From the NCBI GenBank assembly GCA_964036045.1, contig OZ038378.1, forward strand, positions 57,759,408 to 57,823,407: a stretch of DNA of 64,000 nt, given 5' to 3'. Under the pieces are notes generated by a model. The model had not been told where the DNA came from, ran no database searches, and was given only the letters and a program-made list of their open reading frames with translations. This stretch comes from Eutreptiella sp. 'Long Island Sound 2002' (lineage: Eukaryota; Euglenozoa; Euglenophyceae; Eutreptiales; Eutreptiaceae). Each line of letters starts with the position of its first letter. The first letter of the stretch is position 1. Made by a program: the position numbers and the translations under genes. Shown here piece by piece: positions 63,013-64,000 of this stretch.

Positions 63013-64000
63013 TAGGAGTGGACCAGGAGCCACTGGACGGGTGCCGGGAGGGCCATGATGAAACGGGCCTCCACATGGCTGGGACCTGGGGCCTTGCCAT
63101 CGGCCTTGTCCAAGGCGGACTGCAGGTCCTGCATGGAGTACTGCTGGACCTTTGTCCAGGCCCCGTCAGGGACTCGGGGGACATGGCGGCCGAGGACTGC
63201 CTGGAAGCCTGGGAGGTCCACCAGGCGTTTGTCATACAGTTCCCGCCAGAAGGCGCGAAGTGCGAACATCACGCCGTGTGCCTCCGTGGGGAGCGTTTGG
63301 GTGTTGGGGACCCGCACGTTCCAGAGGCCTGACGGGCCCGGGGCCTCTACCTCTATGGCTCCCCGCACGGCTTTTCACCGCTGGGTGATGTCGGGGGCGT
63401 GGCGGCGCCAGAAGTCCTTGATGGCGCGCTTGCGGTCTGCTGCCAGCAGTGCGCGGAGTTGGCGAATGTCCTCTTCGAGGGCGGCTGCTTGCCCCCCCAG
63501 CTCCTCCTGTAGCTGGCCCTGTGTGGTCGGGCGGAACCGGGGCGACGCATCCCGCAGCCCCTCCGCGAGCCGGAGCGCCGCCTCGGACCGGATGCCATGC
63601 CGTGCCGCGTCCGCCTGGTACGCCGCCGGCACACACGCTGCCAGGGTGTCATAGCGGAGGACCGCCGCCTGGAGCCGCTTTCCGCTCTCCGGGGGGTCCC
63701 CCTCCGCCGGGTCTGTCCCCGCCGGGGACGGCTGCCGGCGTCCCACCACACGCGCTAGGGCGTCAAGTGCCGCGTGGAGGTGTTCGAACACCTTGTCCAC
63801 CGCGGCCGCGGGCATGGACCCGTAGGCGTGCTGCTCTGTGGGGCCCAGCCAGGGCGCCAAGGAGGGTTCATCCTGCGCGGCGGTGATCGCCGCCCACAGG
63901 CAGTGTTGGACGGGCGCGGCTTCGGCGTCGTACGGGAGGAGGCGGCCCGCTGTGTGGCTGTAGGGGGTGGGCATCGCCGCGCGCCCCGCTGCGTTGAGGA
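63013..64000 (-). pseudogene. pol: LINE-2 pol: endonuclease-RT linker and RT entry (partial)
   Basis: Minus-strand frame open from the window edge (LNAAGRAAMPTPYSHTAG) through a helical linker (LRALLAADRKRAIKDFWRRH). A single in-frame TGA at 63377-63375 follows, then VEAPGPSGLWNVRV and SALDKADGKAPGPSHVEARF. KAPGPS is the motif preceding the RT palm in LINE pols. The match ends at about 62998 with SYRAILHGAPPP, and the expected RT core is not on this strand. Confidence 0.7.

Larger units (their letters stand above)
54959..64000 (-). mobile_element. LINE-2: multi-ORF non-LTR retrotransposon, partial, with inverted RT core
   Basis: On the minus strand from the right edge: endonuclease-RT linker (64000-63013), then a plus-strand RT core (60871-63012, inverted), then RNase H, a CCHC motif, an accessory domain, a Cys-rich domain and two further coding blocks to 54959. 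Sense-strand C-richness and layout parallel LINE-1. The 5' part, including endonuclease, is outside the window and the 3' end is undefined. Several stops and frameshifts make it non-functional as assembled. Confidence 0.75.

Overview
This 64 kb window is nuclear DNA of a eukaryote, most likely a unicellular alga or other protist with a repeat-rich genome. I base that on apparent spliceosomal introns, two APE/RT/RNase H LINE retrotransposons, two chromodomain-bearing Ty3/gypsy LTR retrotransposons primed by initiator-Met tRNA, a tRNA-derived SINE-like sequence and long satellite arrays. There are no bacterial-style operons, ribosome binding sites, rRNA genes or CRISPR arrays. I cannot name the species from sequence alone. 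Almost everything here is mobile or repetitive DNA; one host-like gene (minus strand, about 47.46-50.48 kb) stands out.

Layout. (1) 1-1331: decayed copy of a transposase-like gene family ('F'). (2) 1332-1632: repeat R. (3) 1633-12808: LINE-1, plus strand, about 11.2 kb: ORF1, a pol with endonuclease, RT, C2H2 finger, RNase H and CCHC, and an unusually large third coding region (7498-12317) downstream of pol, ending in an A-rich tail. (4) 12865-14399: an inverted repeat made of R and 65-bp satellite (T) arms around a small F fragment. (5) 14400-39727: Ty3/gypsy element B (plus), flanked by a 4-bp GCTC duplication. Its 5' LTR is split by a second copy of the same family, element A (14944-27111, minus). 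The two copies lie head to head and form an inverted repeat with arms of about 10 kb. (6) 39978-44575: four successive tandem-repeat zones. (7) 45365-47166: second F copy, also dead. (8) 47.46-50.48 kb: multi-exon host-like gene ('G') with short GC-palindromic introns. (9) 50.5-52.3 kb: AT-richer spacer with a tRNA-like SINE head. (10) about 52.3-64 kb: LINE-2, minus strand and running off the right edge. Its reverse-transcriptase core (60.87-63.01 kb) is inverted relative to the rest, and it too carries several coding regions downstream of pol.

History read from the junctions: the R/T inverted repeat existed first. Element B then inserted into a T unit, element A inserted into B's 5' LTR, and a deletion removed the distal end of A's 3' LTR. 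B has more nonsense codons and frameshifts than A, as expected if it is older. Many frame breaks in the LINEs and in gene G fall at C or G homopolymers, so some may be sequencing or assembly indels rather than real mutations. The most novel-looking features are the multi-ORF architecture of the LINEs (large coding regions 3' of pol, ATGA overlap, same-frame stop-separated blocks) and the internal inversion of the LINE-2 RT core.
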